A stretch of 9,023 nt of DNA from positions 1 through 9,023 of the forward strand of contig CAMLLE010000089.1 in assembly GCA_946480555.1 (NCBI GenBank), read 5' to 3'. Positions 7,469-9,023 of this stretch are shown here, one piece after another. The DNA comes from an uncultured Verrucomicrobia subdivision 3 bacterium. Its GTDB lineage: Bacteria; Verrucomicrobiota; Verrucomicrobiae; Limisphaerales; CAMLLE01. Within the stretch, counting starts at the first letter, position 1. Each line of letters opens with the position of its first letter. The notes beneath the pieces were generated by a model. It ran no database searches. It was not told the DNA's origin and saw nothing but the letters and a program-made list of their open reading frames with translations. Both the position numbers and the translations under genes were made by a program.

Positions 7469-7496
7469 AATATGCCGGGCCGCCACCGCGTGTCAA
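7469..7496 (-). promoter_or_regulatory. Candidate sigma-70 promoter for the dehydrogenase-pilin operon
   Basis: On the minus strand a perfect -35 TTGACA (7496-7491) is followed after 16 bases by CATATT (7474-7469), which matches four of six -10 positions. Transcription would begin around 7462, only about 5 bases before the ATG at 7457. The mRNA would be nearly leaderless, in keeping with the missing Shine-Dalgarno. It also argues against the upstream in-frame ATG at 7496, which overlaps the -35 box. Confidence 0.4.
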
Positions 7497-7581
7497 ACCT
7501 GCCGAATGTTCTAGTCCGCCGAACGACCGTGCGAACCTGCACCCATGCGCATCCCAAACTTACCCTTGAGGGAGAGCTGGC

Positions 7582-7602
7582 GTTGAATGTTGAATGTTTC
7601 AA
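7582..7602 (+). repeat. Heptamer tandem repeat (GTTGAAT units)
   Basis: Two exact GTTGAAT units (7582-7595) are followed by a degenerate third, GTTTCAA. Located in the 196-base divergent gap between the dehydrogenase and NUDIX genes, about 50 bases before the NUDIX start. The last unit also makes a dyad with the first (GTTGAA/TTCAAC). Same unit length as the run at 1635-1655 but a different sequence. The rest of this gap holds only the candidate minus-strand promoter. Confidence 0.5.
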
Positions 7603-7653
7603 CCACTTTCTGCTCGCGCCGTCTTCATCCAGTGGGAAACATCCTGCCGCAAC

Positions 7654-8163
7654 ATGGCTTTGCCCTACAAAATCGCGACACTGCTTTACTGCTTCGACGA
7701 AGCGGATCGCGTGCTGTTGCTCCAGCGCAACCACGAACCGAATCGCGGCCTCTGGAGCCCCTGCGGCGGCAAGCTGCACACGGACATCGGTGAATCCCCC
7801 TACGCCTGCGCCATTCGCGAAGCGGAGGAAGAACTCGGGGTGCAGCTGCAAACCTCCGACCTGCACCTCGCTGCGATGGTGAGCGAACACGGCTTCCTTG
7901 GGCAAAGCCACTGGCTGATGTTCCTGTTCGAAGTGAAACGCCGGTTCACGGCCGTGCCTCCGGATCATCGCGAAGGTTGCTTTGGTTTTTTCGATCGCGC
8001 CGAACTCGACCGCCTTCCGTTGCCGCAAACGGATCGTGAAACCATCTGGCCATGGTTTTGGAAATATCGCGGCGGATTCTTTGCGGCACATTGCCATTGT
8101 CACACCGACGGCCGGAACGACTGGATCCTGGAGGAAGCCTGGGACGAACATTCGAAACGCTGA
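7654..8163 (+). CDS. NUDIX hydrolase
   Basis: This 169-residue cytoplasmic enzyme is of the NUDIX family, which hydrolyses nucleoside diphosphates linked to another group (damaged dNTPs, NDP-sugars, cofactors) using Mg2+. The NUDIX box spans about G39-V63 and ends in a perfect REAEEELGV (R55, E56, E59, E60, G62). Between the leading Gly and the first Glu (E47) there are seven residues rather than the usual five, a two-residue insertion. The preceding LLLQRNHEPNRGLWSPCGGK is typical of MutT-like members. The C-terminal part has a Cys/His cluster (CHCH, 147-150) of unknown meaning. The start at 7654 gives the canonical length before the first beta-strand (KIATLLYCFDEADRVLLLQR); an in-frame ATG at 7594 lies in the heptamer repeat and adds 20 residues without family features. 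tadA begins 3 bases after the stop, so the two are cotranscribed. The substrate cannot be assigned. Confidence 0.92.
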   Translation: MALPYKIATLLYCFDEADRVLLLQRNHEPNRGLWSPCGGKLHTDIGESPYACAIREAEEELGVQLQTSDLHLAAMVSEHGFLGQSHWLMFLFEVKRRFTAVPPDHREGCFGFFDRAELDRLPLPQTDRETIWPWFWKYRGGFFAAHCHCHTDGRNDWILEEAWDEHSKR

Positions 8164-8166
8164 GCC

Positions 8167-8685
8167 ATGGACGAACCAATCATCGATCTGGAAAGCGACC
8201 ATTATTTCATGGGCGAAGCGCTGCGCCAGGCAGCAAAAGCTTACGAAGCCGATGAAGTTCCGGTGGGCGCTGTCATCGTCCGCAACGGCCGCATCATCGC
8301 CCGCGCCTACAACCAGGTGGAACTGCTCAAGGACGCCACCGCCCATGCCGAGATGCTGGCCGTGACGCAGGCGGAGCAGGCGGCTGGCGACTGGCGGCTC
8401 ACGGATTGCACGCTCTACGTGACCAAGGAACCGTGCCCGATGTGCGCCGGAGCGATCGTGCATGTGCGACTGGCGCGCGTGGTGTTTGGGGCGTTCGATC
8501 CCAAAGGCGGCGCGGCAGGCAGCGCGTTGAACCTGCTTCAATTTCCCACGCTGAATCATCGCTGCCCGATCACCTCCGGTGTGCGTGAAGCGGAATGCCG
8601 CGGACTGCTTCTTTCTTTTTTTTCCGAGAAACGCGCCCGCAAGAATGAACCCGGCGAAACTGCAAATGGAAACGGCCATGCATGA
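8167..8685 (+). CDS. tadA: tRNA-specific adenosine deaminase
   Basis: TadA deaminates A34 of tRNA-Arg(ACG) to inosine, letting one tRNA read several arginine codons; it is usually essential in bacteria. The 172-residue protein shows the whole zinc deaminase core: HAEMLAV (zinc ligand H60, proton-shuttle E62) and PCPMCAGAIVH (zinc ligands C90 and C93). It also has the TadA-typical later segment FGAFDPKGGAAGSALNLL...LNHRCPITSGVREAECRGLLLSFF, which separates it from cytidine and guanine deaminases. A basic, polar tail (about 155-172) is appended. It follows the NUDIX gene by 3 bases. Its stop codon overlaps an ATG (8682) that is in frame with the downstream ligase-like gene. Bases 8616-8623 are a run of eight T inside the gene, encoding part of LSFFS. 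Confidence 0.96.
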   Translation: MDEPIIDLESDHYFMGEALRQAAKAYEADEVPVGAVIVRNGRIIARAYNQVELLKDATAHAEMLAVTQAEQAAGDWRLTDCTLYVTKEPCPMCAGAIVHVRLARVVFGAFDPKGGAAGSALNLLQFPTLNHRCPITSGVREAECRGLLLSFFSEKRARKNEPGETANGNGHA

Positions 8686-8756
8686 CAACGGAGCGCGCGC
8701 CGTCCGTCCGCGTATCTCCAAGGATCGCCCCGCACCCCCGAACCGCCCGGGTTCCC

Positions 8757-9023
8757 ATGTTTAGCCTCTTCAAAAAGCTTTTTACTTCGGGATCGCAGTT
8801 CGATCCCCACCGCAAGTGTCCCGAGTGCGGTTCGCCATTGTACGAGGAAGCCACCGCACGACTGCACGACAGCGCGTGCCCGAATCTCGATTGCCCCGCC
8901 CGGATCCGCAGACTCATCACACACTGGTGTTCACCCGAAGTGATGGACATTTCCATCGCACCTGATCTGATCACCCTCCTGGTTCAGCGCGGGCTGGCGA
9001 ACGATGTGGCGGAGCTGTACCGG
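8757..9023 (+). CDS. Protein resembling the zinc-finger/HhH part of NAD-dependent DNA ligase (partial, 3' cut)
   Basis: The first 89 residues of an open frame run off the window. After a short start (MFSLFKKLFTSGSQFDPHRK) comes a four-cysteine zinc finger: C21, C24, C41 and C46 in KCPECGSPLYEE...SACPNLDCPAR. Then RRLITHWCSPEVMDI and LLVQRGLANDVAELYR follow. This tracks the LigA zinc-binding domain and the entry to its helix-hairpin-helix domain (typically CPNPxCPAQ..RRLxHFxSRxAMDIDGLG...LVEQGLVxDVADLYxL). The adenylation and OB domains that precede this in real LigA are absent; upstream is tadA. The usual DIDGLG is DISIAP here, so the protein has diverged. It may be a non-catalytic DNA-binding paralogue or a decayed ligA fragment. 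The start is uncertain: ATG 8757 is chosen because it directly precedes the conserved part. An in-frame ATG at 8682 overlaps the tadA stop (ATGA) and would add 25 Pro/Arg-rich residues. Confidence 0.72.
   Translation, partial: MFSLFKKLFTSGSQFDPHRKCPECGSPLYEEATARLHDSACPNLDCPARIRRLITHWCSPEVMDISIAPDLITLLVQRGLANDVAELYR

Noticed and set aside
8616..8623. Run of eight T in tadA as a programmed slippage site
   Set aside because: The in-frame product already gives a complete TadA. The shifted frame only adds a short Arg/Pro-rich stretch, and nothing supports regulated slippage.
7285..8721. Long (478-codon) open frame on the minus strand opposite the NUDIX and tadA genes
   Set aside because: It lies antisense to two genes with intact catalytic motifs and overlaps the dehydrogenase 5' end. 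Its translation shows no recognisable domain and is typical of GC-rich antisense shadow.
1..9023. CRISPR array, defence island, prophage or toxin-antitoxin system
   Set aside because: No regularly spaced repeats of CRISPR size, no phage or nuclease/toxin-type proteins, and the confident genes are metabolic, signalling or housekeeping.

Overview
The window looks like chromosomal DNA of a GC-rich Verrucomicrobia-type bacterium (Pedosphaera/Limisphaera-like). This is inferred from three things: an N-methylated pseudopilin with the long AALLLPAL hydrophobic helix and a C-terminal H-x9-D motif, DapL-type lysine biosynthesis, and a cytochrome-PQQ sugar dehydrogenase. Start codons mostly lack Shine-Dalgarno sequences, which also fits. 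I see no tRNA, rRNA, CRISPR array, transposase or phage gene.

Layout. (1) Positions 1-1619, + strand: the 3' end of a sensor histidine kinase, then a response regulator fused to an HDOD domain, probably its partner. (2) Positions 1620-1841: a convergent intergenic region with a three-unit heptamer repeat and two REP-like palindromic elements facing each other. (3) Positions 1842-3940, - strand: dapL (LL-diaminopimelate aminotransferase), then a membrane CHASE3 protein of unknown output. (4) Positions 4152-5207, + strand: a secreted-then-anchored coiled-coil/TPR protein, divergent from dapL across 211 bases. (5) Positions 5208-5319: a convergent spacer with two hairpins. (6) Positions 5320-7457, - strand: a cytochrome c-PQQ sugar dehydrogenase whose stop overlaps (ATGA) the start of a type II secretion/pilin-like protein. 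(7) Positions 7654-9023, + strand: a NUDIX hydrolase, tadA (tRNA adenosine deaminase), and the start of a protein resembling only the zinc-finger/HhH part of NAD-dependent DNA ligase, running off the window.

How the genes fit together. Three tight units are visible: the kinase/HDOD regulator pair, the dehydrogenase/pseudopilin pair (translationally coupled), and the NUDIX/tadA/ligase-zinc-finger run (3-base gap, then a possible ATGA overlap). Most of the window is ordinary housekeeping and signalling. The less explained items are the ligase-like fragment gene, the CHASE3 protein ending in a cysteine-depleted version of a known signalling tail motif, the facing REP-like elements with a compensatory base-pair change, and the heptamer tandem repeats in two intergenic regions. 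No defence system or other clearly new multi-gene system was found.
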